Below, in pieces: positions 36,825 to 47,446 of a stretch of 64,000 nt of DNA. The stretch spans positions 152,559 to 216,558 of the forward strand of contig JACPIS010000037.1 of the NCBI GenBank assembly GCA_016187925.1. Reading direction: 5' to 3'. The position numbers and the translations under genes were made by a program. The DNA is from Opitutia bacterium (lineage in GTDB: Bacteria; Verrucomicrobiota; Verrucomicrobiia; Opitutales; Opitutaceae). Below the pieces are notes generated by a model, which worked only from the letters and a program-made list of their open reading frames with translations, searched no databases and was not told where the DNA came from. The first letter of the stretch is position 1. Each line of letters starts with the position of its first letter.

Positions 36825-39422
36825 ATGCCTGTCCCGCGCGAACTGCCCATCTACGAACTCGAGCCGCAGCTCGTGGCCTCGTTGCGCGCGCAGGGCCGGC
36901 TCATCGTACAGGCGCCGACCGGCTCCGGCAAATCGACGCAGGTGCCGCAGATGCTGCTCCACCACGGGCTGCTCGGCGACGGCGAGGTGGTCGTGCTGCA
37001 ACCGCGCCGGCTCGCGGCGCGCATGCTGGCCAAGCGCGTGGCGGAGGAGGTCGGCACGCAGCTCGGCGATATCGTCGGCTACCAGATCCGCCTCGACTCA
37101 CGCGTGTCGAAGGCGACGCGCATCCGCTTCGTCACCGAGGGCATCCTGCTCCGGCAAATGTCATTCGATCCGACGCTGCGCGGCATCAGCGCGATCGTGT
37201 TCGACGAGTTCCACGAGCGGCATCTCTACGGCGACATCTCGCTGGCCCGCGCCATCCAGATCCAGCAGTCGCGCCGGCCCGATCTGAAGCTGATCGTGAT
37301 GTCCGCTACGCTGGACACGGCGCTCATCAAGGAATACCTGGCGCCGTGCGACGTGCTCACGTCGGTAGGACGCACGTTCCCGGTCAAAATCGAATACCTG
37401 CCCAAGCCCGTGAACTTCGAGCACGACCCGGTCTGGGCGGTCGCGGCGCGCGAGTGCGAGCGCGTCGCGGCGCAGACGACGGGCGACATTCTCGTCTTCA
37501 TGCCGGGCGCGTTCGAGATCAGCCGCACCGTGCAGGACATCCAGGGCTCGCACGCGCTGCGCGGCTTTGCGTGCTTCCCGCTCCACGGCGAGCTGCCGCC
37601 TGATGCGCAGGATCGCGCCGTCGCGCGCTACGACACGCGCAAGATCATCGTCTCGACCAACGTCGCCGAAACCTCGCTCACCATCGACGGCGTCACCGCT
37701 GTGGTCGATGGCGGCCTGGCCCGCGTCGCGCGCTACGACGCGCACCGCGGCATCAACACCCTGCTTATCGAGAAGATTTCCGTCGCCTCCGCCGACCAGC
37801 GCGCCGGTCGCGCCGGGCGCACGGCGCCGGGCGTCTGCGTGCGTCTCTGGACGGAGCGCGAACACGCGCAGCGGTCGCTGCAGGAGCTGCCCGAGGTCAA
37901 GCGGCTCGACCTCGCCGAGGTCGTGCTGACCCTCAAGGCCGCCGGCATCGACGACATCTACAATTTCCCGTGGCTGGAAAAACCCGAACCCAAGGCGCTC
38001 GAGCGGGCGGAGACGCTGTTGGAAGATCTGGGAGCTGTAGCGGCGGCGGGAGGGGCTTTACGCCCCGACGTTCCTGCGAGCGAGTCGGCGCGTAAAGCCC
38101 CTCCCACAAGAATCACCGATGTCGGCCGCAAGATGCTGCGCTTCCCGATGCATCCGCGCTACGCCCGCATGTTCCTCGCGGCGCAGGACTACGGCTGCGT
38201 GCGCTCGGTGGCGCTCATGGCCGCGCTCACGCAGGGGCGGAATTTCCTCCTGCGCGGCGTCGACAAGCGCACGGCCGAGGCGCGCGAGGAACTCTTCGGC
38301 GCGGAGCACGAGTCGGATTTCTTCCTGCTGATGCGTGCCTGGCGCTATGCCGACAAGGCGAACTACCACATGGACGCCTGCCGCCGGCTCGGCATTCACG
38401 TGCAGGGTGCCCGGCAGGTCGGTCCGCTGTTCGAGCAATTTCTCGAGATCGCCGCCGCGGAGAAACTCGACGTGACGGAGAAGCGCATCGACGGCGTGGC
38501 CGTGCGCAAGTGCGTGCTGCTCGGTTTCAGCGACCATCTGGCGCGCCGCCTCGACAAGGGCACGCTGCGCTGCGAACTGGTGCACAAGCGCCGGGGCGTG
38601 CTCGCGCGCGACAGCGCCGTGCAGGAGGCGCCGCTGCTGGTCGCCGCGGAGATCACCGAGATCGAGAGCCGCGGCGAGGTGAACACGCTGCTCGGTCTGT
38701 GCACGGCGGTGGAGGAGGCGTGGCTCAAGGAACTTTTTCCCGAGGATTTCCAGGATGCCGGCGGCGTGGTCTACGACGAGACGCAGCGCCGCGTGCTGGC
38801 GCGCAAGGAGCGGCGCTTCCGCGACCTCGTGCTCGAGTCGAAGCAGACGGCCGACGAGCCACCGGAGGGCGAGGCCGCCGCGCTGCTTGCGCGCGAAGTC
38901 ATGGCCGGTCGCATCGTGCTCGCGGAATGGACGGAGGCGACCGAGCACTGGATCACGCGCGTCAACTGCCTGGCGAAGTGGTGGCCGGAATTAGAGGTCA
39001 ACCCGATCACCGATGCGGACCGCGCCACGCTGATCGAGCAGATCTGCTACGGCAGCCACGGCGCGCGCGAGCTGAAGGACAAGCCCGTCATGCCCGTGCT
39101 GCGCGACTGGCTGCTGCCCGAGCAACTGGCCGTGCTCGACGAGTATCTGCCCGAGCGCATCGAGATGGCCAACGGCCGCAAGGCCCGCCTCACCTACTCG
39201 AAGGACGGCCCGCCGGTGATGAGCGCGCGCATCCAGGAGCTTTACGGCGTCAGCTCAAAGTTCACCCTCGGCCACGGCCGCGTGCCGGTGAAGATCGAGG
39301 TGCTCGCGCCGAACCAGCGCCCGATCCAGGTGACCGACGACCTGAGCAATTTCTGGAAGGAGCAATATCCGAAGGTGAAACAGGAGCTGCAGCGCCGCTA
39401 CCCGCGGCACGAGTGGCGCTGA
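36825..39422 (+). CDS. hrpB: ATP-dependent helicase HrpB
   Basis: The 865-residue DEAH-type helicase has APTGSGKSTQVPQ (motif I), the DEFH box (motif II), VMSATLDT (motif III), STNVAETSLTIDGV (motif V) and QRAGRAGRTAPG (motif VI), a HA2 region, and a HrpB C-terminal domain ending with RVPVKIEVLAPNQRPIQVT and YPKVKQELQRRYPRHEW. The C-terminus separates it from the longer HrpA. Its cellular role in bacteria is poorly defined. Residues about 404-427 come from a 58-base palindromic element inserted in frame (38048-38105); they lie between the helicase core and the next conserved block, so function may be kept. Slightly longer than typical HrpB. Confidence 0.93.
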   Translation: MPVPRELPIYELEPQLVASLRAQGRLIVQAPTGSGKSTQVPQMLLHHGLLGDGEVVVLQPRRLAARMLAKRVAEEVGTQLGDIVGYQIRLDSRVSKATRIRFVTEGILLRQMSFDPTLRGISAIVFDEFHERHLYGDISLARAIQIQQSRRPDLKLIVMSATLDTALIKEYLAPCDVLTSVGRTFPVKIEYLPKPVNFEHDPVWAVAARECERVAAQTTGDILVFMPGAFEISRTVQDIQGSHALRGFACFPLHGELPPDAQDRAVARYDTRKIIVSTNVAETSLTIDGVTAVVDGGLARVARYDAHRGINTLLIEKISVASADQRAGRAGRTAPGVCVRLWTEREHAQRSLQELPEVKRLDLAEVVLTLKAAGIDDIYNFPWLEKPEPKALERAETLLEDLGAVAAAGGALRPDVPASESARKAPPTRITDVGRKMLRFPMHPRYARMFLAAQDYGCVRSVALMAALTQGRNFLLRGVDKRTAEAREELFGAEHESDFFLLMRAWRYADKANYHMDACRRLGIHVQGARQVGPLFEQFLEIAAAEKLDVTEKRIDGVAVRKCVLLGFSDHLARRLDKGTLRCELVHKRRGVLARDSAVQEAPLLVAAEITEIESRGEVNTLLGLCTAVEEAWLKELFPEDFQDAGGVVYDETQRRVLARKERRFRDLVLESKQTADEPPEGEAAALLAREVMAGRIVLAEWTEATEHWITRVNCLAKWWPELEVNPITDADRATLIEQICYGSHGARELKDKPVMPVLRDWLLPEQLAVLDEYLPERIEMANGRKARLTYSKDGPPVMSARIQELYGVSSKFTLGHGRVPVKIEVLAPNQRPIQVTDDLSNFWKEQYPKVKQELQRRYPRHEWR
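38048..38105. repeat. Palindromic element inside hrpB
   Basis: GGGAGGGGCTTTACGC and its exact complement (16 bases each) bound a 26-base centre in which CCGAC/GTCGG pairs further. The element is in frame and encodes an Ala/Pro-rich linker. Its form fits a mobile REP-type palindrome. Confidence 0.85.
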
Positions 39423-39453
39423 CGCCGGACTTGCGCGGAACACGCGGCGTGTT

Positions 39454-40203
39454 ATGTCTGCGCGCGCCATGCGACGTTTCCTTTTCCTCCCTCTGCTCGC
39501 GCTCCTGCTGAGCGCCTGCACCGTCACTCCCATGCCGCCGAAGCCGGTACCCGTCGTCTCGGGCCCCGACAGCCTGACTTTCCGCGTGGAGAGCACCTGG
39601 CATTATCTGGTGCAGTTGCCCAAGGACTATGGGCGGGACGATCGCGAGTGGCCGTTGGTGGTGTTTCTCCACGGCTCGGGTGAGCGCGGCACGGATTTGC
39701 AGAAGGTCGCCGTGCACGGTCCGCCGAAGCTCGCCGCGCAGGGACGGGAGTTTCCCTTCATCCTCGTTTCGCCGCAATGCCCGGAAGGCGGATGGTGGCA
39801 GGCGTTGCAAGTCGACGCCTTCGTTGAGCAACTGAGCCGGCGCTATCGCGTCGATCCGAAGCGCGTTTACCTCACGGGCCTGAGCATGGGCGGTTTCGGC
39901 ACCTGGGATGCAGCGACGCTCAATCCCGGGCGCTACGCGGCCATCGCGCCGGTCTGCGGCGGAGGCGAATATCCGCCCTTGATTGTCGCGCAACGGCTCA
40001 AGCAGATGCCGGTATGGGCGTTTCACGGCGCGAAGGATCCGGTGGTGCCGCCGCAGAACTCCCAGGAACGCGTCGACGCGATTAACGCGGCGGGCGGCCA
40101 CGCCAAGCTGACGTTGTATCCCGAGGCGGGGCACGACTCGTGGACCGAGACCTACGCGAACCCGGCGTTCTACGACTGGTTGCTCAGTCAGAAAAAACCG
40201 TAA
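39454..40203 (+). CDS. Secreted alpha/beta hydrolase (predicted esterase/peptidase), lipoprotein
   Basis: The 249-residue protein has a lipoprotein signal (MRRFLFLPLLALLLSAC, lipobox LLSAC) and an alpha/beta-hydrolase domain. The catalytic triad is visible: Ser in GLSMGGFG (about 148), Asp in GAKDPVVP (about 198) and His in EAGHDSW (about 230). FLHGSGERG forms the oxyanion region. It resembles dienelactone-hydrolase-like or COG4099 predicted peptidases acting on carbohydrate esters. The start may be the ATG at 39454 or the one at 39469, which gives a cleaner signal peptide. It converges with the GH2 gene. Confidence 0.82.
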   Translation: MSARAMRRFLFLPLLALLLSACTVTPMPPKPVPVVSGPDSLTFRVESTWHYLVQLPKDYGRDDREWPLVVFLHGSGERGTDLQKVAVHGPPKLAAQGREFPFILVSPQCPEGGWWQALQVDAFVEQLSRRYRVDPKRVYLTGLSMGGFGTWDAATLNPGRYAAIAPVCGGGEYPPLIVAQRLKQMPVWAFHGAKDPVVPPQNSQERVDAINAAGGHAKLTLYPEAGHDSWTETYANPAFYDWLLSQKKP

Positions 40204-40208
40204 CGCCC

Positions 40209-40232
40209 CGTCGCCGGATTCTTCCGGCGACG
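40209..40232. terminator. Hairpin between convergent hydrolase and GH2 genes
   Basis: CGTCGCCGG and CCGGCGACG enclose ATTCTT in the 39-base convergent gap. There is no T tract, so its role as a bidirectional terminator is inferred from position. Confidence 0.5.
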
Positions 40233-40242
40233 TGAGACGCGT

Positions 40243-42084
40243 TCAGCGGGCCGGCGCTTCGGCCTTGGCGCGGTAGAATTCCTGCAGCACGGCGAAGGCC
40301 TGCTTGCGCGTGCCGTCGGGGGCGATGAGGCCCTTGCGGTTCCAGCCATCCTGGATGCCGGGCAGCGGCCGGCGCGGAGAGCGGAAGTCGCAGAGGATCC
40401 ACGGGCTCGCGCCGCGCCAGTGGGGGATCTTGGCCAGCATGGCGAGCGTCTGGCGGTAGAGGTCGGCCTGGTATTCCTCGCTGAAGCGCGTGAGCCGGTC
40501 GCCGTGCAGGCCGGCCTTGGCGTCGGCGCCGAATTCACTGATGAAAACTGGCTTGTCGTAGGCGATGGTCCAGCGCACGTGCGGCAGCTTGTCGGGCAGG
40601 CCGTCGTACCAGCCGATGTATTGGTTGAAACTGAGCAGGTCGGTGAACTCGCCGAAGGGGTCGTCGACGATCTTGTGATTGTCGTCGGCGGGGTCGGTGC
40701 GCACCTCCATCGCCGCCGAGATCAAGCGCGTCGGGTCGAGGCCGCGGGCCGTGTCGACCAAGGTGCGCAGGAATCTCGTGCGCGGCTCGCTGACAGGCGT
40801 CTCGTTGGCGACGGACCAGACGACGACGCTGGCGCGATTGCGATCACGCGTGATGAGGTCGGTCAGCTGTGCGCGGGCGTTGGCCAGCGTGGCAGGATCG
40901 TCCCAATGGATCGTCCAGTAGACGGGAATCTCCTCCCAGACCATGAGACCGAGCTCGTCGGCCACGCGGGCCATGTGCTCGTTGTGCGGGTAGTGGGCGA
41001 GGCGGACGAAATTGCAGCCGAGCTCCTTCGCCCAGCCGAGGAGCAGGCGCGCGTCGGCCTCCGAGTAGGCGCGGCCGCCGCGCTGCGGATTCTCCTCGTG
41101 AATCGAGATGCCGCGCAGGAAGACCGGTTCGCCGTTGAGCAAAATGTCGGCGCCGAGCGTCGCAATGGTACGGAAGCCGAGCCGGTCGGTGAGCCGGTCG
41201 GTGCCGGCCGTCACGGTGACGTCGTAGAGCCGCGGCTGCTCGGGTGACCACAGCCCAAGGCCGGGGGCGGTGAACTGGAGCACGGCGGCGCCATCGGCGC
41301 CGGTCGTGGCCTCGGCCGTCACGGCCGTGCCGGCAAGGGCGAGCGTCACGCGTTGCGTGCGCTGCGGGCCGTCGAGCTGGAGGCGGGCCTCGAACCGGTC
41401 GCGCGTGCCGCGCTGGAGCTGGAGTTGGAAGGAGCTGATGAATGTGGCCGGCGTGCGGACGAGCCGCACGTCGCGCGTCAGGCCACCGTAGTTCCACCAG
41501 TCGGTGTTGACGGTCGGCACGGCCGCGGGCTGGCGGACGTTGTTGACGCGCACGACGAGCGAGTTGCCGGTCTCGCGCACGGCGCCGGTGACCTCGAAGA
41601 CGAACGGCGTGAAGCCGCCGATGTGCGTGCCGAGCTTGCGGCCGTTCAGATAGACATCGGCCTGGTAGTTGGCGGCGCCGAAGTGCAGGAAGAGCCGCTC
41701 CCCGCCCTCGGCGCGCGGGCAGTCGAAACGGCGGCGATACCAGACCGAACCCTCGTAATAAAACAGGCGCTCGCTCTGCGAATTCCAGTCGCCCGGCACG
41801 GCGAGCGTCGGGCTGCGGTCGAAGTCGTATTCGAGCAACTCGCTGCGGTCCTGCCGCTGGCGGTCGAGGAAGTAGCCGCCACCAGGGTTGGCCTCGGCGT
41901 CGTAAGGCTCGCGCCGGTAGTTGTAGTAACCGGTGTCGTAGGGGTCGACGATGGTGTGCCAGACGCCGTTCAGACTCGTGGCGGTGCGCTGCGGGAAGGT
42001 CGCGGGCATGGACGCGCCGTGCAGGCCGGTCAGCGTGAGCGCGAAGCAGAGGAACAAACCGCCGAGGCGATGCAGGATGGTCAT
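40243..42084 (-). CDS. Glycoside hydrolase family 2 protein (beta-glucuronidase/beta-galactosidase type)
   Basis: The 613-residue enzyme has a signal peptide (about 1-24), the GH2 sugar-binding domain (about 30-200, SLNGVWHTIVDP, VPGDWNSQ, FLHFGAANYQADVYLNG), an immunoglobulin-like domain and the TIM-barrel catalytic domain (about 300-600). Catalytic acid/base Glu is in VVWSVANET and the nucleophile Glu in FISEFGADA. FLRGISIHEE and RLAHYPHNE are typical. Its overall size is closest to beta-glucuronidase-like members; the substrate is uncertain. The ATG at 42084 gives the signal peptide. It is 52 bases downstream of the GH3 gene and likely in the same operon. Confidence 0.92.
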   Translation of the reverse strand: MTILHRLGGLFLCFALTLTGLHGASMPATFPQRTATSLNGVWHTIVDPYDTGYYNYRREPYDAEANPGGGYFLDRQRQDRSELLEYDFDRSPTLAVPGDWNSQSERLFYYEGSVWYRRRFDCPRAEGGERLFLHFGAANYQADVYLNGRKLGTHIGGFTPFVFEVTGAVRETGNSLVVRVNNVRQPAAVPTVNTDWWNYGGLTRDVRLVRTPATFISSFQLQLQRGTRDRFEARLQLDGPQRTQRVTLALAGTAVTAEATTGADGAAVLQFTAPGLGLWSPEQPRLYDVTVTAGTDRLTDRLGFRTIATLGADILLNGEPVFLRGISIHEENPQRGGRAYSEADARLLLGWAKELGCNFVRLAHYPHNEHMARVADELGLMVWEEIPVYWTIHWDDPATLANARAQLTDLITRDRNRASVVVWSVANETPVSEPRTRFLRTLVDTARGLDPTRLISAAMEVRTDPADDNHKIVDDPFGEFTDLLSFNQYIGWYDGLPDKLPHVRWTIAYDKPVFISEFGADAKAGLHGDRLTRFSEEYQADLYRQTLAMLAKIPHWRGASPWILCDFRSPRRPLPGIQDGWNRKGLIAPDGTRKQAFAVLQEFYRAKAEAPAR

Positions 42085-42136
42085 GAAAATCGGTCGGAAG
42101 AATTCTGATCCTGAGCCATGGCGCGGCTGCGGGGCG

Positions 42137-44608
42137 TCAGGGCAAGTCGAGTGGAGCCGAGCCGCGCAGGTCGCGTGACGAGGCGCCCACGGCGATGACG
42201 TGGCGACCGGGCGTGGTCTGCCACGCGCCCGATTTCTCATCGAAGTAGGTGAACGCGTCGTGCCCGAGCGGCACGGTGACCGACTGGCTCCCGCCCGGGG
42301 CGAGCGTGACGCGGGCGAAGCCCTTCAGTTCGCGCACGGCGCGCGGCACGTTGCCCGGCGGCGCTTCGATATAGACTTGGGCGACCTCGGTGCCGGGGCG
42401 CGAGCCGGTGTTGGTGAGGCGGAAGGTGACGCTGGCGCCGCCGTTCGCGGCGGACGCGACGCGCACGTCGTCGTACTTGAACGTCGTGTAGCTCAGGCCG
42501 TGACCAAACGGAAAGAGCGGGGCGAGGTTCTTGTGATCGAACCAGCGGTAGCCGACGAAGATGTCCTCGACGTAGTCGACATGGCCGTCCTTACCCGGGA
42601 AGTTGCCGAAAGAGGCGTTGTCCTCCCACCGCGCTTCGTAGGTGACGGGGAGCTTGGCGCTCGGATTGGTGTCGCCGAAGAGGATCTCGGCGAGCGCCTG
42701 ACCGCCAGCCTGACCGGGGAACCACGCCTGCAGAAGCGCGGGCACGCCGCCGATCCAGTCGGCCGTGGCGACGCGGTTGCCCGTGTGGAGAACGGCGATG
42801 GTGCGCGGGTTGACGGCGGCGACGGCCCGGAGGAGCTCGGGCTGACCGTTGGGCAGGGCGAAGTCGTGGTCGAAGCCCTCGCTCTCCTCGGCCATGAGGA
42901 AGCCGGCGCAGACGACGACGGCATCGGCGGTGCGCACGCGCTCGACGTAGCGGGCGGGCAGGGCGTCTTCCTTCGGGGTCGGTCCCCAGCCGAAGCGGAT
43001 GATGGCGTCGCCCGCGCTCTGGAAATACTCGACGCGGAGGCGGTGCTTGGTGCCGGCCTGCAGGTTCAGCTGCTTGGTCTTGGTCTCGACGGCGTGCGGC
43101 CCCCACAGGTCGATGACCGGTTCGTCATCGAGGTAGAGACGGGAGCCGTCGTCGCTCTGCAGGACGAAGCTGTATTCGCCGGTCGTGGGTGCCTCGATCT
43201 CGCCGGTCCAGCGCGCGGAGTAATTCTTGTCGCCCAGCGCCGGGACGGGCGCCGAGGTCCAGTCGTAGTTGATCTGGTCGGCCTGCTGCGTGGCGACGGG
43301 TTCGCCGGCGAGTTTGACGTTGTTGAAAAACTCGAGCTTCAGCGGCGTGGCGAACTTCGTGGCGTAAAGCAGGCGGTTGGTGGTGGCGAGCCCGAGATCG
43401 GGGATGTAGTCGATCTCGACCTTCGGGCCGGCGAGGGCGCGGAGGCCTTCGAGTGCGGAGACCGAGTGGAAGGGCCGGACGTGCGAGCTGCCGCCGCCGG
43501 AGGCATAGAGGTCGGCCAGCGGGCCGAGCACCACGATGCGCTGCGGCTTGGCGCGGTCGAGCGGGAGGAGCGCATGCTCGTTTTTCAACAGCACAATGCC
43601 TTCGCGGGCCGCCTGCAGGGCGGCGGCGGCGCTGCGGGGATCGTCGAGCGGGATGGAGTCGTCCTTCTGCGGACGGTCGAGAAACCCGTTGGCGATCTCG
43701 AGGCGGAGGATGCGGGAGACCTTGTCGTCGAGCGTGACGGTGTCGATCTGGCTGAGGGCGAGGAGCGGGCGGAGCCTTTCCGCGGTGAAGAATTCGCCGC
43801 CCGGCATCTCGAGGTCGAGGCCGCCGTTGAACGGCGCCGCGGTGTCATGGACGGCGCCCCAGTCGGACATGAGCACGCCCGGGAATCCCCACTCGCGCTT
43901 GAGGACGACGTTGTTCAGCCAGTCGTTGGTCGTGGCGTAGGGGCCATTGAGGCGATTGTAGGAATTCATGACGGCCCAGACGTGGCCCTCGGTGACGGCG
44001 GCGCGGAAGGCTGGCAGGTAAAGCTCGCGCAGGGCGCGCAGGCCGACGCGGACGTTGATGGTGCCGCGCTCGGTCTCCTGGTTGTTGCCGGCGTAGTGCT
44101 TGACCGTCGCAACCACGCCCTGGCCCTGCAGGCCACGGATGACGCCGACGCCCATGCGCGCGGCGAGCAGGGGGTCCTCGGAGAAATACTCGAAGTTGCG
44201 GCCGTTGGTCGGTACGCGCTGGATGTTGACGCCGGGCGCGAGCAGGATGTGCACGCCGCGGGCACGGCAATCGCGCCCCATGGCGGCGCCGAAGGATTCG
44301 GCGAGCGCGGTGTCCCAGCTGGCGGCGACGGCGATGGTGGCGGGATAGGCGGTGGACTGGCCGTAGTTGCGGACGCCGAGCGGACCGTCGGCCATCACGA
44401 TCTCGGGCAGGCCGAGCCGCGGGATCGGGCGGATGTAGAACTCGCGGTCGCCGGTGATGAGGGAGAACTTCTCGTCGAGCGTCAGGCGGCCGAGCAGGTC
44501 GGCGACGCGGGCTTCGACGGGGGCGGTGTGGTCCTGATAGGGCAGCGGGGCGGCGTTCAGAACAGAAGCAAGGAGCAACGAGCAGAGCAGGGCGGGGGAA
44601 CGCGACAT
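42137..44608 (-). CDS. Glycoside hydrolase family 3 beta-glucosidase with PA14 domain
   Basis: The 823-residue secreted enzyme has a signal peptide (about 1-20), a GH3 N-terminal barrel (VEARVADLLGRLTLDEK, KHYAGNNQE, nucleophile Asp in VLMSDWGAVHD, about 248), a GH3 C-terminal domain interrupted by a PA14 carbohydrate-binding insert (about 405-540, ARWTGEIEAPTTGEYSF and VEYFQSAGDAIIRFGW), and a fibronectin-III-like end (GTEVAQVYI). GH3 enzymes with PA14 inserts act on beta-glucosides or related oligosaccharides. First gene of the probable GH3-GH2 pair. Confidence 0.93.
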   Translation of the reverse strand: MSRSPALLCSLLLASVLNAAPLPYQDHTAPVEARVADLLGRLTLDEKFSLITGDREFYIRPIPRLGLPEIVMADGPLGVRNYGQSTAYPATIAVAASWDTALAESFGAAMGRDCRARGVHILLAPGVNIQRVPTNGRNFEYFSEDPLLAARMGVGVIRGLQGQGVVATVKHYAGNNQETERGTINVRVGLRALRELYLPAFRAAVTEGHVWAVMNSYNRLNGPYATTNDWLNNVVLKREWGFPGVLMSDWGAVHDTAAPFNGGLDLEMPGGEFFTAERLRPLLALSQIDTVTLDDKVSRILRLEIANGFLDRPQKDDSIPLDDPRSAAAALQAAREGIVLLKNEHALLPLDRAKPQRIVVLGPLADLYASGGGSSHVRPFHSVSALEGLRALAGPKVEIDYIPDLGLATTNRLLYATKFATPLKLEFFNNVKLAGEPVATQQADQINYDWTSAPVPALGDKNYSARWTGEIEAPTTGEYSFVLQSDDGSRLYLDDEPVIDLWGPHAVETKTKQLNLQAGTKHRLRVEYFQSAGDAIIRFGWGPTPKEDALPARYVERVRTADAVVVCAGFLMAEESEGFDHDFALPNGQPELLRAVAAVNPRTIAVLHTGNRVATADWIGGVPALLQAWFPGQAGGQALAEILFGDTNPSAKLPVTYEARWEDNASFGNFPGKDGHVDYVEDIFVGYRWFDHKNLAPLFPFGHGLSYTTFKYDDVRVASAANGGASVTFRLTNTGSRPGTEVAQVYIEAPPGNVPRAVRELKGFARVTLAPGGSQSVTVPLGHDAFTYFDEKSGAWQTTPGRHVIAVGASSRDLRGSAPLDLP

Positions 44609-44704
44609 GCCGTCAGTGTGCGCGCATCGCGCCGGGCGGGCCAGTGGGTTCTGTGCAACTCGCGGAAAATATTCGGCGGTTGCGGAGCTCGTGGCACCGC
44701 GCGA

Positions 44705-45004
44705 TCAGCGCAGGAAACGCAGCACGGCGTTGACGATGCCCAGGAGCACGGCGAGCAGCAGCGCCACGATGGCGAGCAGCATGAACCAATGCGGCACGAA
44801 GCGGGTCGACGTGACGGTCTCTGGTTTCTCCTTGGTCCGGATCTCGGGGAGCAGGGCGGTGACGGCGAGCAGCAGGAAGAACAGCGTGAAGACGCCGAAC
44901 AGCCACTTGCCGCTGTCGCCGGCGCGCCACGTCAGCCAAGCCATGTAACCCGCGGGCGCGGCGACCAGGAGAAAAAGTCCGGCCAGCCAGCGTCGCGCAT
45001 TCAT
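44705..45004 (-). CDS. Small membrane protein, unknown
   Basis: A 99-residue protein with three predicted membrane helices (about 6-23, 33-52, 72-95) and short charged loops. I do not recognise a family. It starts 13 bases after the speA stop on the same strand, so it may be read from the speA transcript. The sequence offers no function. Confidence 0.65.
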   Translation of the reverse strand: MNARRWLAGLFLLVAAPAGYMAWLTWRAGDSGKWLFGVFTLFFLLLAVTALLPEIRTKEKPETVTSTRFVPHWFMLLAIVALLLAVLLGIVNAVLRFLR

Positions 45005-45017
45005 CGGAGGGGAAAGC

Positions 45018-46958
<1,941 letters not shown>

Positions 46959-47054
46959 TTTTCGGGGTGTCGGGGCGGTCAGGGTTAGGCTTGCTTTTTG
47001 TTGGCTCGGTTAGATTAATCGCCGTTTTCATTTTTCAAAACCCACTAAATATCA

Positions 47055-47384
47055 ATGACCAAATTCTCCGTGTTCCTCGCCCAAGCCCAGCCCGCCCCGT
47101 CCGGCCCCGCCTCTTTGCTCCAGTTTTTGCCTCTGGTTTTGATGTTCGCGGCCATGTATTTCCTGCTCATCGCCCCGCAGCGCAAGAAGCAGAAGGAGCA
47201 CGAGAAGATGCTGACGACGCTCAAGTCGGGCGATGATGTCATCACGACCGGCGGCATCTACGGCACCATCACCAGCGTGAAGGAAGACCGGTTCATTATC
47301 CGCGTGGGCGACAACAACCAGAAGCTGGAAATCGGCAAGGGCTTCATCCACGCCGTGGTCAAGAAGACCGACGCCGCGTCCTGA
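47055..47384 (+). CDS. yajC: Preprotein translocase subunit YajC
   Basis: The 109-residue protein has a single membrane helix (about 18-40: LLQFLPLVLMFAAMYFLLI) followed by the conserved cytoplasmic part PQRKKQKEHEKML, LKSGDDVITTGGIYGTI. YajC associates with SecDF and YidC at the Sec translocon. The neighbour is secDF, as in most bacteria. Confidence 0.95.
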   Translation: MTKFSVFLAQAQPAPSGPASLLQFLPLVLMFAAMYFLLIAPQRKKQKEHEKMLTTLKSGDDVITTGGIYGTITSVKEDRFIIRVGDNNQKLEIGKGFIHAVVKKTDAAS

Positions 47385-47446
47385 GTTTGCGCCGTTCCGC
47401 CGCCACTGCGGCGCCCGCTACCCCGACCCTTTAACAATACACACCC

